From Herbiconiux sp. L3-i23 (GTDB lineage: Bacteria; Actinomycetota; Actinomycetes; Actinomycetales; Microbacteriaceae), in the NCBI RefSeq assembly GCF_023734115.1, contig NZ_AP025737.1, forward strand, positions 124,001 through 188,000: 64,000 nucleotides of DNA, given 5' to 3'. Both the position numbers and the translations under genes were made by a program. The stretch's first letter is position 1, and every line of letters starts with the position of its first letter. Below, piece by piece: positions 45,050 to 52,876 of this stretch. The notes below the pieces were generated by a model that was given only the letters and a program-made list of their open reading frames with translations, did not search any database and was not told the origin of the DNA.

Positions 45050-45101
45050 GTCGGCTCCCTCCCGCCGCGGCAACCCTAGCGGGGCGCTCCGATCCCGGTG
45101 T

Positions 45102-45107
45102 TAGACT
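45102..45107 (+). promoter_or_regulatory. candidate -10 for the tRNA-Trp-secE unit
   Basis: TAGACT lies 111 bases before tRNA-Trp; no better promoter is seen in between. A weak TAGGGT box on the minus strand (45078-45073) could serve marC. Confidence 0.35.
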
Positions 45108-45217
45108 TGGCGGCACTGGTTGGAAGTCGCCGTACTTCGCCGCGCCTGCTGGCGTGTCTTTCCCGCAGAGGAATCCGTGGGAACGAGAGCGGAGCCGTGG
45201 CCGCTTCCAGTCGCCTT

Positions 45218-45290
45218 AGGGCGGTGGCTCAATTGGTAGAGCAGCGGTCTCCAAAACCGCAGGTTGCAGGTTCGAGTCCTGTCCGCCCTG
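45218..45290 (+). tRNA. trpT: tRNA-Trp (anticodon CCA)
   Basis: AGGGCGG (45218-45224) pairs with CCGCCCT (45283-45289); anticodon stem GCGGT/ACCGC with loop CTCCAAA; T-loop GGTTCGAGTCC; discriminator G, no encoded CCA. It lies 85 bases before secE, the usual actinobacterial order. Confidence 0.97.
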
Positions 45291-45375
45291 CTCATTACCC
45301 CCGGCACCCAGCCGGGACGGGAATGGACGGCTGAAGAGCCGACGAAACGTACGACAGTAGAGGTGAGGTCCCATC

Positions 45376-45657
45376 GTGGCGCGAAAGGTCGTCGACGAGC
45401 CCAGTGAGGACGTCGTAGCCGTTGCCCGGGCCGAACGGCAGGCGCGACGCTCGCCGTTCGCGCGCATCGCGCTGTTCGTGCGCCAGGTGATCGGCGAGCT
45501 CAAGAAGGTCGTCACCCCGACCCGTCGCGAGCTCCTCGGTTTCACGACCGTCGTGCTGATCTTCGTGGTCATCATGATGGCGGTCGTCAGCCTGCTCGAC
45601 TTCGCCTTCAGCGCCCTCGTCGTCTTCGTCTTCGGCGATCCGTCCATCGCACAGTGA
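45376..45657 (+). CDS. secE: Preprotein translocase subunit SecE
   Basis: 93 residues. Single membrane span ([26 protein letters not shown]) preceded by the amphipathic SecE signature [20 protein letters not shown]. It clamps SecY in the translocon. GTG start with AGAGGTGAGGT upstream. Probably cotranscribed with nusG 64 bases downstream. Confidence 0.95.
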   Translation: MARKVVDEPSEDVVAVARAERQARRSPFARIALFVRQVIGELKKVVTPTRRELLGFTTVVLIFVVIMMAVVSLLDFAFSALVVFVFGDPSIAQ

Positions 45658-45721
45658 TCGCGGTGCACTCCGGCCACCCATGCCGGATGCACTGAACCGT
45701 CAGAAAAGAGAGCCAGAAACC

Positions 45722-46723
45722 GTGTCGAACTCCGAGCGCGACCACCGCGACGACATCGACCTCGGCCCCGCCGCAGAGCAGGGCTCCGAGGTCGACGAGA
45801 ACCAGGAGGGTGACGTCTTCGAGGCCGACGAGCGTCAGAGCGAGTCCGCCGAGCACACCGCCCTCTCCGTCGTCTCCGACGACGAGGACGACCTCGACGA
45901 GGCCCTTGAGGCCATCGAGGAGGCGGCCGACCCCGAAGCGGACGAGGCCGTCGACGAGGCGCTCGAGGTGCACAACCTCGACGACGCCGAGGCCGCCGTC
46001 GAGGCGACCGAGGACGAAGAGGAAGAGAACCTCGCCGAGCGCCCCGAGGCGGTGCTCGAGGAGCTCGAGAGCGACCTCGAAGACGCCGAGGCCGAGGTCG
46101 AGCTCGACCCCTACGAGGAGTTCCGCCGCGAACTGCGCGGCAAGCTCGGCAAGTGGTACGTCATCCACTCGTACGCCGGCTTCGAGAAGCGCGTCAAGCA
46201 GAACATCGAGCAGCGCAAGGGCAGCCTCGGCCAGGAGGACTCGGTCTTCGAGGTCCAGGTCCCCATGGAAGACGTCGTCGAGATCAAGAACGGTCAGCGC
46301 AAGCTGGTCAACCGCGTGCGCATCCCCGGCTACGTGCTGGTGCGCATGGACCTCAACGAGGAATCGTGGTCGGTCGTGCGTCACACCCCCGGTGTGACCG
46401 GCTTCGTCGGCAACGCGCACCAGCCGGTGCCGCTGCGCTTCGAAGAGGCGTTCAACATGCTGAAGAGCACCGTCCAGATCGCCGAGGCTCCCGCCAAGGC
46501 GAGCGGCGGCGCCAAGGGGTCGCCCACTCAGGCTCGGGTCATCCCCGCCGAGGTCGACTTCGAGATCGGCGAGACCATCACGATCAAGGAGGGCTCGTTC
46601 GCGGGCCTGCCCGGCACCATCAGCGAGATCAAGCCCGAGAGCGGCAAGCTCACGGTCCTCGTCTCGCTGTTCGAGCGCGAGACGCCGGTCGAGCTCAGCT
46701 TCGACCAGGTCACCAAGCTCTGA
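45722..46723 (+). CDS. nusG: Transcription termination/antitermination protein NusG
   Basis: 333 residues from the GTG at 45722; AGAGAGCCAGAAACC lies before it, and a Met 14 codons upstream is less likely. NGN domain: [25 protein letters not shown] to [23 protein letters not shown] domain: [43 protein letters not shown]. The first about 135 residues are an extremely acidic low-complexity extension (runs such as [17 protein letters not shown]), a feature of actinobacterial NusG and very long here. NusG couples RNA polymerase to the ribosome or to Rho. Confidence 0.95.
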   Translation: MSNSERDHRDDIDLGPAAEQGSEVDENQEGDVFEADERQSESAEHTALSVVSDDEDDLDEALEAIEEAADPEADEAVDEALEVHNLDDAEAAVEATEDEEEENLAERPEAVLEELESDLEDAEAEVELDPYEEFRRELRGKLGKWYVIHSYAGFEKRVKQNIEQRKGSLGQEDSVFEVQVPMEDVVEIKNGQRKLVNRVRIPGYVLVRMDLNEESWSVVRHTPGVTGFVGNAHQPVPLRFEEAFNMLKSTVQIAEAPAKASGGAKGSPTQARVIPAEVDFEIGETITIKEGSFAGLPGTISEIKPESGKLTVLVSLFERETPVELSFDQVTKL

Positions 46724-46749
46724 CCCTAGGTACTTCCGTCATCCGACGG

Positions 46750-46755
46750 TAAGAT
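46750..46755 (+). promoter_or_regulatory. -10 of a separate rplK-rplA promoter
   Basis: TAAGAT lies in the 131-base gap between nusG and rplK, indicating independent transcription of the ribosomal protein genes. Confidence 0.5.
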
Positions 46756-46818
46756 CTGCGGGGCCTTTCTTCGGAGGGGCTGCGCGCACCGCGCTCCGGA
46801 ACGGCCGGAGAAGCGGGA

Positions 46819-46838
46819 GAACGACCATGCGGTCGTTC
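46819..46838 (+). promoter_or_regulatory. Leader hairpin just before rplK
   Basis: GAACGACC (46819-46826) pairs with GGTCGTTC (46831-46838) around ATGC; it ends four bases before the GAAAGGAAG ribosome site. In E. coli the L11-L1 operon is repressed by L1 binding near the rplK start; whether this hairpin is such a site is not shown. Confidence 0.4.
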
Positions 46839-46854
46839 GGGAAAGGAAGAAACA

Positions 46855-47286
46855 ATGGCACCGAAGAAGAAGGTCACGGGGCTCATCAAGCTCCAGATCA
46901 ACGCCGGCGCCGCTAACCCCGCACCGCCCATCGGGCCTGCGCTGGGTCAGCACGGCGTCAACATCATGGAGTTCTGCAAGGCGTACAACGCCGCGACCGA
47001 GTCGCAGCGCGGAAACGTCATCCCCGTCGAGATCACCGTGTACGAGGACCGCTCGTTCACGTTCGTGCTCAAGACCCCGCCGGCCGCTGAGCTGATCAAG
47101 AAGGCTGCGGGCGTCGGCAAGGGCTCCTCCACTCCTCACACCGTCAAGGTCGCGAAGCTCACCCGTGAGCAGGTGCGTCAGATCGCGGAGCAGAAGCAGC
47201 CCGACCTGAACGCGAACGACATCGAAGCCGCCGAGAAGATCATCGCCGGCACCGCCCGCTCCATGGGCATCACGGTCGAAGGCTGA
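46855..47286 (+). CDS. rplK: 50S ribosomal protein L11
   Basis: 143 residues, full length and strongly conserved ([40 protein letters not shown]-terminal RNA-binding [28 protein letters not shown]). Forms the GTPase-associated centre with 23S rRNA. GAAAGGAAGAAACA precedes ATG. Confidence 0.98.
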
Positions 47287-47297
47287 GGACGAAGAAC

Positions 47298-47987
47298 ATG
47301 GCACAGAAGAGCAAGGCGTACCGCGCCGCCGCCGAGAAGATCGAGGACGGCAAGTTCTACACCCCCACCGAGGCCGTCGAGCTGGCGAAGCAGACCGGTT
47401 CGGCGAAGTTCGACTCGACCGTCGAGGTCGCGCTGAAGCTCGGCGTCGACCCCCGCAAGGCCGACCAGATGGTGCGCGGCACCGTGCTGCTGCCCCACGG
47501 CACCGGCAAGACCGCCCGCGTCATCGTGTTCGCGCAGGGTCCGGCCGCTGAGGCCGCCATCGCCGCCGGCGCGGACGAGGTCGGCTCGGACGAGCTCATC
47601 GAGAAGGTTGCCGGCGGATGGACCGCGTTCGACGCGGCCGTCGCCACCCCCGACCTGATGGGCAAGGTCGGTCGTCTCGGAAAGGTTCTCGGACCCCGTG
47701 GTCTGATGCCGAACCCGAAGACCGGCACCGTCACGCCGAACGCCGCTCAGGCGGTCACCGACATCAAGGGCGGAAAGATCGAGTTCCGCACCGACAAGCA
47801 CGCCAACGTCCACTTCGTGGTCGGCAAGGCGGGCTTCAGCGAGGAGCAGCTGTCGGAGAACCTCCGCGCCGCCCTCGACGAGGTGCAGCGTCTCAAGCCG
47901 TCGGCCGCCAAGGGTCGCTACATCCAGAAGGGGTCGGTCTCGACCACGTTCGGCCCGGGCATCCCGCTCGACGTCAACGCCCTCTGA
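47298..47987 (+). CDS. rplA: 50S ribosomal protein L1
   Basis: 229 residues, full length ([28 protein letters not shown] start; signature [36 protein letters not shown]). Binds 23S rRNA at the L1 stalk, and its own mRNA in enteric bacteria. Eleven bases after rplK. Confidence 0.98.
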   Translation: MAQKSKAYRAAAEKIEDGKFYTPTEAVELAKQTGSAKFDSTVEVALKLGVDPRKADQMVRGTVLLPHGTGKTARVIVFAQGPAAEAAIAAGADEVGSDELIEKVAGGWTAFDAAVATPDLMGKVGRLGKVLGPRGLMPNPKTGTVTPNAAQAVTDIKGGKIEFRTDKHANVHFVVGKAGFSEEQLSENLRAALDEVQRLKPSAAKGRYIQKGSVSTTFGPGIPLDVNAL

Positions 47988-47998
47988 GCGTAAGCACT

Positions 47999-48056
47999 CG
48001 AAGTGCCCGCTTCTGCCGGTAGTTCCTCGGAACGACCCGCCGAAGCGGGCACTTCG
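47999..48056 (+). terminator. Branched terminator of the rplK-rplA operon
   Basis: CGAAGTGCCCGCTTC (47999-48013) pairs exactly with 48042-48056. Inside lies a second small hairpin GTTCC-TC-GGAAC (48022-48033). It begins 12 bases after the rplA stop. Confidence 0.8.
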
Positions 48057-48083
48057 TCGTTCAACACCCCGTCGGCGAGTGAC

Positions 48084-48620
48084 GTGCGGGTCGCGGACGA
48101 GCGCGACGCGGCGGTCCTCACCGCCATCGCGGCCGTGACCTTTCCGCTCGCGTGCCCGCCGACGACGACCGACGCGGCCAAGGCCGACTTCATCGCGCGC
48201 CACCTCTCGCTCGGCAGCTTCCAGCGCTACCTCGCCGACCCCGAGCGGATGATCCTCCTCGCGGAGTACCGGGGCCGCCCCGCGGGGTACACGATGCTGG
48301 TCTTCGCGGAGCCGACCGACACCGATGTCCTCGCCGTCGTGCGGCCGCGCCCGACGGTCGAGCTCAGCAAGTGCTACGTGCTCCCCGAGCTGCACGGTCA
48401 CGGGCTCGCGTCGGCGCTGATCGACGCGAGCGTCGCCGCCGCGACGCAGCGCGGGGCGCGCTCGATGTGGCTGGGCGTGAACCAGTTCAACTCGCGCGCC
48501 AACCGCTTCTACGAGAAGAGCGGGTTCACTCGGATCGGGGTCAAACGCTTCCTCGTCGGCGACGTCTGGGAGCACGACTTCGTGCGCGAACGCATCCTCG
48601 AGGGCGCAGTTCGTCAGTAG
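48084..48620 (+). CDS. GNAT-family N-acetyltransferase
   Basis: 178 residues. The acetyl-CoA-binding segment is KCYVLPELHGHGLASALIDASVAAATQRGARSMWLGVNQFNSRANRFYEKSGFTRIG, a classic GNAT core. Substrate unknown. The GTG at 48084 was chosen because the frame further upstream runs through the rplA terminator. Its last seven bases overlap the end of the convergent oxidoreductase gene. Confidence 0.88.
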   Translation: MRVADERDAAVLTAIAAVTFPLACPPTTTDAAKADFIARHLSLGSFQRYLADPERMILLAEYRGRPAGYTMLVFAEPTDTDVLAVVRPRPTVELSKCYVLPELHGHGLASALIDASVAAATQRGARSMWLGVNQFNSRANRFYEKSGFTRIGVKRFLVGDVWEHDFVRERILEGAVRQ

Positions 48621-49636
48621 TCGCTGACCTTGAGCACCACTTTGCCGCGCACGTGGCCCTGCTCCACGAGGCGATGCGCCTCGGCGGCGGCGGAGAGGTC
48701 GAAGACCTTCTCGACCCTGGCCTTGACGTCGCCCGACGTGATGAGGCGCGAGATGACGGCGAGCGTGCCGGCGTCGGGGACCACCCAGTACCCGGTCGCG
48801 CGCACGCCGGCCGCCGCCGCCGCGGCGATCACGTGGGGAGCGTCCGCGCTCGGCAGGGTGACGAGCAGTCCGCCCGGCCGCAGCACGGAGATCGACCGGG
48901 TCGCGGTGCGGTCCTTCGCGTCGCCGACCGCGTCGATGACCACGTCGAAGTCGGCGAGCACATCGTCGAATCGGACGCTGCGGTGGTCGATCACGCGAGT
49001 GGCGCCGAGGGAACGCACCCACTCCTCGTTCGTCTCGGACGCGGTGGCAGTGACCTCGGCGCCGAAATAGGCGGCGAACTGGACGGCGAGGTGACCGACT
49101 CCGCCGGCGCCCGCGTGGATGAGCACCCGCTGGCCCTCGTGCGCCTTCGCGATGTCGACGGTCGCGCCCCACGCGGTGAGCGCTGCGAGCGGCACGGCCG
49201 CCGCCTCGACGTGGGAGAGCACCGAGGGTTTCCGTGCCACGCTCAGCGCGGGAACCGACACGTATTCGGCGTAGGCGCCGGACTGCCGGGGGAAGCCGGC
49301 CATCCCGAACACCTCGTCGCCCGGCTGCAGCGGGAAGGCGCCGTACGGAGCCTCGACCACCACGCCGCTGAAGTCGTAGCCCGGCACGACGGGCCAGCCG
49401 CCGATCCCTGCGGCCACGCCGTCGCCCGCCCGGGTCTTCACATCGACGGGGTTGACTCCCGCGGCGAGCACGCGGACCAGTACCTCGCTGCCGACCCGTG
49501 TCGGCGGTGCGACCTGCCCGAGGGTGAGGACCTCGGGGCCGCCCGGACCCGAGGCGAGGATCGCGCGCATCGATCGCGGAAGCGCGGGCATCGGCGCGGC
49601 GGGTGTCGGGATACTGGCGATGCTCTCGGCCTGCAC
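48614..49636 (-). CDS. NADP-dependent zinc-free oxidoreductase (quinone-oxidoreductase/MDR family)
   Basis: 340 residues. MDR fold with AAGVNPVDVKTRAG, PGYDFSGVVVEAP, GDEVFGM, QSGAYAEY, the NADP-binding LIHAGAGGVGHLAVQFAAYFGAEVTATAS, and C-terminal RGKVVLKV. The zinc ligands of alcohol dehydrogenases are absent, as in quinone reductases. GTG 49636 follows GAGGGGGACCA; later Met codons lack such a site. Likely reduces quinones or enones; the substrate is not predictable. Confidence 0.9.
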   Translation of the reverse strand: MQAESIASIPTPAAPMPALPRSMRAILASGPGGPEVLTLGQVAPPTRVGSEVLVRVLAAGVNPVDVKTRAGDGVAAGIGGWPVVPGYDFSGVVVEAPYGAFPLQPGDEVFGMAGFPRQSGAYAEYVSVPALSVARKPSVLSHVEAAAVPLAALTAWGATVDIAKAHEGQRVLIHAGAGGVGHLAVQFAAYFGAEVTATASETNEEWVRSLGATRVIDHRSVRFDDVLADFDVVIDAVGDAKDRTATRSISVLRPGGLLVTLPSADAPHVIAAAAAAGVRATGYWVVPDAGTLAVISRLITSGDVKARVEKVFDLSAAAEAHRLVEQGHVRGKVVLKVSDY

Positions 49637-49752
49637 TGGTCCCCCTCGTGGTAGCGCCGCACCGGGTCGCGGCCTGCCGCCAGTCAACTCGGCCAATGAT
49701 TCGCCGGTGTTACAGGGGTGTTCCCGGTGCGCGACGATTCCGGGCGGACGGG

Positions 49753-50421
49753 TCAGCGTTCCGCGACGGTGCCGCCCTTGATCCGCAGTCTCCGCGGCGC
49801 TCGCTTAGCGACGGCCGAGTCGTGGGTCACGACGATGAGGGTCAGCTTCTCCTCCCGCCACTGCGCCTCGAGCAGATCCATGATCTCGTCGCGGGTCTGC
49901 TCGTCGAGGTTGCCGGTCGGCTCGTCGGCGAGGAGCACGCGAGGCCTCTTCACCAGCGCCCGCGCGATGGCGACGCGCTGCTGCTGACCACCGGACAATT
50001 CACTGGGCAGGTGCGAGAGGCGCTCGCCGAGGCCGACGCTCTCGAGCGCCTCGGATGCGCGGTGGCGACGTTCGGTGGGGTCGATCCCCAGCGGAGCGAG
50101 CGCGGTCTCGACGTTCTCGAGCGCGGTGAGCGTGGGGATGAGATTGAACCCCTGGAACACGAAGCCGATCTGTTCCGCACGGATGGTCGCCAGCTTCGCA
50201 TCGGGGAGCGCCGAGAGGTCGTCGCCGCCGAGGGTCACCGATCCGGTGGTCGAACGGTCGAGCGCACCGAGGAGCTGCAGCAGCGTCGATTTCCCACCGC
50301 CCGTCGGGCCCTGGATCGCGACCAGCTCGCCGTCGTCGATGGCGAGATCCACGCCGGTGAGCGCGGTGACCTTCCGCTTGGAGCTGTCATAGACCTTGCT
50401 GACCCCGGTGAGCGTGTACAT
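49753..50421 (-). CDS. MacB-type ABC transporter ATP-binding protein
   Basis: 222 residues, compact LolD/MacB ATPase. Walker A GPTGGGKST, Q-loop GFVFQGFNLIPTLTALENVE, signature LSGGQQQRVAIARALVKRPRVLLADEPTGNLD. GAAAGGACGCACC precedes the ATG. It pairs with the permease gene 32 bases upstream; no third periplasmic-adaptor gene is present. Confidence 0.94.
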   Translation of the reverse strand: MYTLTGVSKVYDSSKRKVTALTGVDLAIDDGELVAIQGPTGGGKSTLLQLLGALDRSTTGSVTLGGDDLSALPDAKLATIRAEQIGFVFQGFNLIPTLTALENVETALAPLGIDPTERRHRASEALESVGLGERLSHLPSELSGGQQQRVAIARALVKRPRVLLADEPTGNLDEQTRDEIMDLLEAQWREEKLTLIVVTHDSAVAKRAPRRLRIKGGTVAER

Positions 50422-50453
50422 GGTGCGTCCTTTCGAAGGGGATGGGGAAGAAG

Positions 50454-51956
50454 TCAGTCGACCGAGCGAAACGCGGCGGCCGGGCGGAGGCGGGCGGCGC
50501 GCCAGCCTCCGAACGCGCCGGCGAGGAGACCGCCGAGGAGGGCGAGGCCGACGGCGATACCGACCACCGCGACGGTCACCGGCAGTTGCAGCACCACCTC
50601 CGAGGTGGTCAGCGCGGCCTGGGCGCCGAACCCGCCGGGCATGGCTCCGCCGCCCGGCATGCCGCCGCCTTGCATCGCATCGCCGGGCATGCCGCCTCCG
50701 GTTGCGGTGGCCCCGCTCGTGCCGATGGTCGGCGCGATCAGGTTGACGACGAGGATTCCGACGAGTCCGAGAGCGATGCCCGCGACCCCGCCGATCGCTC
50801 CCTGCACGAGCGATTCTCCCGCGACCTGGCCGACGATCCGACGGTTGCTCCAGCCGAGAGCCTTCAGCGTGCCGAACTCGCGGGTGCGGCGCGTGACGCC
50901 GGAGATGGTGAAGAGGATCGCGACGAGGAAGGCGGCGAGGAGGACGATGAGCGACAGCCACGTCCCGAGGCTCGTGATCATGCTGGAGGCGGTCGACACC
51001 GATCCGGCCACGCTGGCCGCGAGGTCCTCCTGGGTGCTCACCGTCATCTCGGGCAGTGCCTCTTCGAGGTCCGCCTTCACGGTGTCGATCCCGTCGGCGG
51101 ATGAGGCCTGCACGTAGACGCTCGAGACCTGGCCATCGAGGCCGGCGAGCGTCTGGGCGACGTCGAGCGGGATGTACACATTCGATGCGCTCTCGCCGTC
51201 GGACGTCGTCGATGCCACGACGCCGACGACCTCGAAGCTCGTCCCCGCGATGTCGACGGTGTCGCCGACCGCGAGTCCTTCCTCGGTCGCATAGGAGCTG
51301 TCGAGGAGCGCCACGTCGGCGCCCGCGTCGGCGGAGTCGAGCACGCGTCCGTCCGACAGCTCCGCTGCGGTCAGTGGACCGATGGCGTCGGCGGACGGGT
51401 CGATGCCGAGCACCGTGAAGGCGGCGATGTCGAACGCGCTTCCGCCTGCGCCGTCGGGTCCCCCGGCCGGCGGCTGACCGCCGTCGGAGGCCGACCCATC
51501 AGCGCCCGGCTGGCGCTGCATCTGCGAGAAGTCCGGCAGTTCGCCGTCGACGGTGGTGTTCGTGAGCGACAGCACGCCGACCGCCGCGACGACGCCATCG
51601 GTGCTCGCGGCGGTGGCCACCGCCGCCGCGTCGAAGGTCGACGTGCCGCGGCCCGCCTCGAGCCGGGACTGGCTGACGGACGTCGTGCCGTCTTCGGTCG
51701 CGCCGTCGTCGGTGCCGAATTCGAAGCGCTGGCCGCCGCCCTCGTCCTCGGCGGGGGGTTCGGGTGTCGCCGTCACGGTGATGTCGGTGCCGACGCCGTA
51801 GAGCGATTCGAGTACGGTCGCCTGCGCGTTCTTCACGCCGGCGGCGACCGAGTTGACGATGATCACGAGCGCGATGGCGAGCGCCATCCCGATGGCGATG
51901 GTGATGGTCTGACGGCGTCTGTTCGACAGCTCGCGGCGCAGATAGGTTCCGAACAC
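50454..51956 (-). CDS. MacB/FtsX-type ABC transporter permease
   Basis: 500 residues. N-terminal transmembrane helix (ITIAIGMALAIALVIIVNSVAAGV), a large extracytoplasmic domain of about 320 residues, then three helices with the FtsX core VTRRTREFGTLKALGWSNRRIVGQVAGESLVQGAIGG. A Gly/Met/Pro-rich loop (GGGMPGDAMQGGGMPGGGAMPGG) sits between the last helices, and is unusual. GTG 51956 has GGAG seven bases upstream; an in-frame TTG at 51968 is the longer alternative. Mechanotransmission exporters of this type act on peptides or stress ligands. Confidence 0.9.
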   Translation of the reverse strand: MFGTYLRRELSNRRRQTITIAIGMALAIALVIIVNSVAAGVKNAQATVLESLYGVGTDITVTATPEPPAEDEGGGQRFEFGTDDGATEDGTTSVSQSRLEAGRGTSTFDAAAVATAASTDGVVAAVGVLSLTNTTVDGELPDFSQMQRQPGADGSASDGGQPPAGGPDGAGGSAFDIAAFTVLGIDPSADAIGPLTAAELSDGRVLDSADAGADVALLDSSYATEEGLAVGDTVDIAGTSFEVVGVVASTTSDGESASNVYIPLDVAQTLAGLDGQVSSVYVQASSADGIDTVKADLEEALPEMTVSTQEDLAASVAGSVSTASSMITSLGTWLSLIVLLAAFLVAILFTISGVTRRTREFGTLKALGWSNRRIVGQVAGESLVQGAIGGVAGIALGLVGILVVNLIAPTIGTSGATATGGGMPGDAMQGGGMPGGGAMPGGFGAQAALTTSEVVLQLPVTVAVVGIAVGLALLGGLLAGAFGGWRAARLRPAAAFRSVD

Positions 51957-51972
51957 TGACGTCTCCAAGTCG

Positions 51973-52126
51973 AATATGACCGCTCATGCCGGCGGTCGAC
52001 GTGGCGAAGCTAAGTACGACCGTTATGAGCGGCGCGAGAGCGCCGTATGCGAGGCCTTCGATATCTCTCTGTATCGGCATAGTCCGCCCTCAGGGCATTC
52101 ATAGGAAACGCGCGATACTCGATTAC
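51973..52126. promoter_or_regulatory. Divergent promoter region between the ABC exporter and the two-component genes
   Basis: CCGCTCAT (51980-51987) is repeated inverted as ATGAGCGG (52025-52032), and GACCG/CGGTC arms flank 51979-51998; these are possible regulator sites. GATACT (52114-52119) is seven bases before the regulator ATG; CATATT (51978-51973, minus) could serve the exporter. Confidence 0.4.
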
Positions 52127-52876
52127 ATGGCCGCTTCCGACACCTCCGCCCGACCGAAGACCGCTCCGATGCGCCGTGCGGACGGCTCGCCGATCCGCGT
52201 CCTGGTCGTCGACGACGAGCCCACCCTCACCGACCTGCTCTCGATGGCGCTGCGCTACGAGGGCTGGGAGGTCAAGACCGCGGCCGACGGGCGCAGCGCC
52301 ATCTCGACGGCGCGCGATTTCAAGCCCGACGCGATCGTGCTCGACATCATGCTCCCGGACATCGACGGCCTGCAGGTGCTCTCGCGGGTGCGTGCGGACG
52401 GCGGCGACACCGCGGTGCTGTTCCTCACCGCGAAGGACTCGCTCGACGACCGCATCACCGGCCTCACCGCCGGCGGCGACGACTATGTGACCAAGCCGTT
52501 CAGCCTCGAGGAGCTCGTCGCCCGCCTGCGCGGGCTCATCCGTCGCTCGATCGCGTCGGTCACGACCGAGAACGACCCCGTCATCACCGTCGGCGACCTC
52601 TCGCTCGACGAGGACAGCCACGAGGTGTTCCGCGACGGCCAGCTGATCGAGCTCACGGCCACCGAGTTCGAGCTGCTGCGCTTCCTCATGCGCAATCCGC
52701 GTCGGGTGCTGAGCAAGGCGCAGATCCTCGACCGGGTCTGGAGCTACGACTTCGGCGGCAAGTCCAGTGTCGTCGAGATCTACATCTCGTATCTGCGCCG
52801 CAAGATCGACGCCGGCCGCGCCGCGATGATCCACACGGTCCGCGGGGCCGGTTACCTCATCAAGCCCGCGACATGA
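52127..52876 (+). CDS. OmpR-family response regulator
   Basis: 249 residues. Receiver domain with VVDDEP, phosphoacceptor Asp in VLDIMLPDIDG and LTAKDSLDDRITGLTAGGDDYVTKPF; winged-helix DNA-binding domain FELLRFLMRNPRRVLSKAQILDRVWSYDFGGKSSVVEIYISYLRRKID. ATG 52127 was chosen because GATACT ends seven bases upstream (leaderless), and the upstream frame has poor codon use. Divergent from the ABC exporter, which it may regulate. Confidence 0.94.
   Translation: MAASDTSARPKTAPMRRADGSPIRVLVVDDEPTLTDLLSMALRYEGWEVKTAADGRSAISTARDFKPDAIVLDIMLPDIDGLQVLSRVRADGGDTAVLFLTAKDSLDDRITGLTAGGDDYVTKPFSLEELVARLRGLIRRSIASVTTENDPVITVGDLSLDEDSHEVFRDGQLIELTATEFELLRFLMRNPRRVLSKAQILDRVWSYDFGGKSSVVEIYISYLRRKIDAGRAAMIHTVRGAGYLIKPAT

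Noticed and set aside
48003-48083. GTG at 48003 as the start of the GNAT gene
   Set aside because: These codons lie within the rplA terminator hairpin; the GTG at 48084 begins the recognisable GNAT domain.
51986-52126. ATG at 51986 as the start of the OmpR-type regulator
   Set aside because: The added residues have poor codon use and cover the promoter region; ATG 52127 follows a -10 at leaderless spacing.
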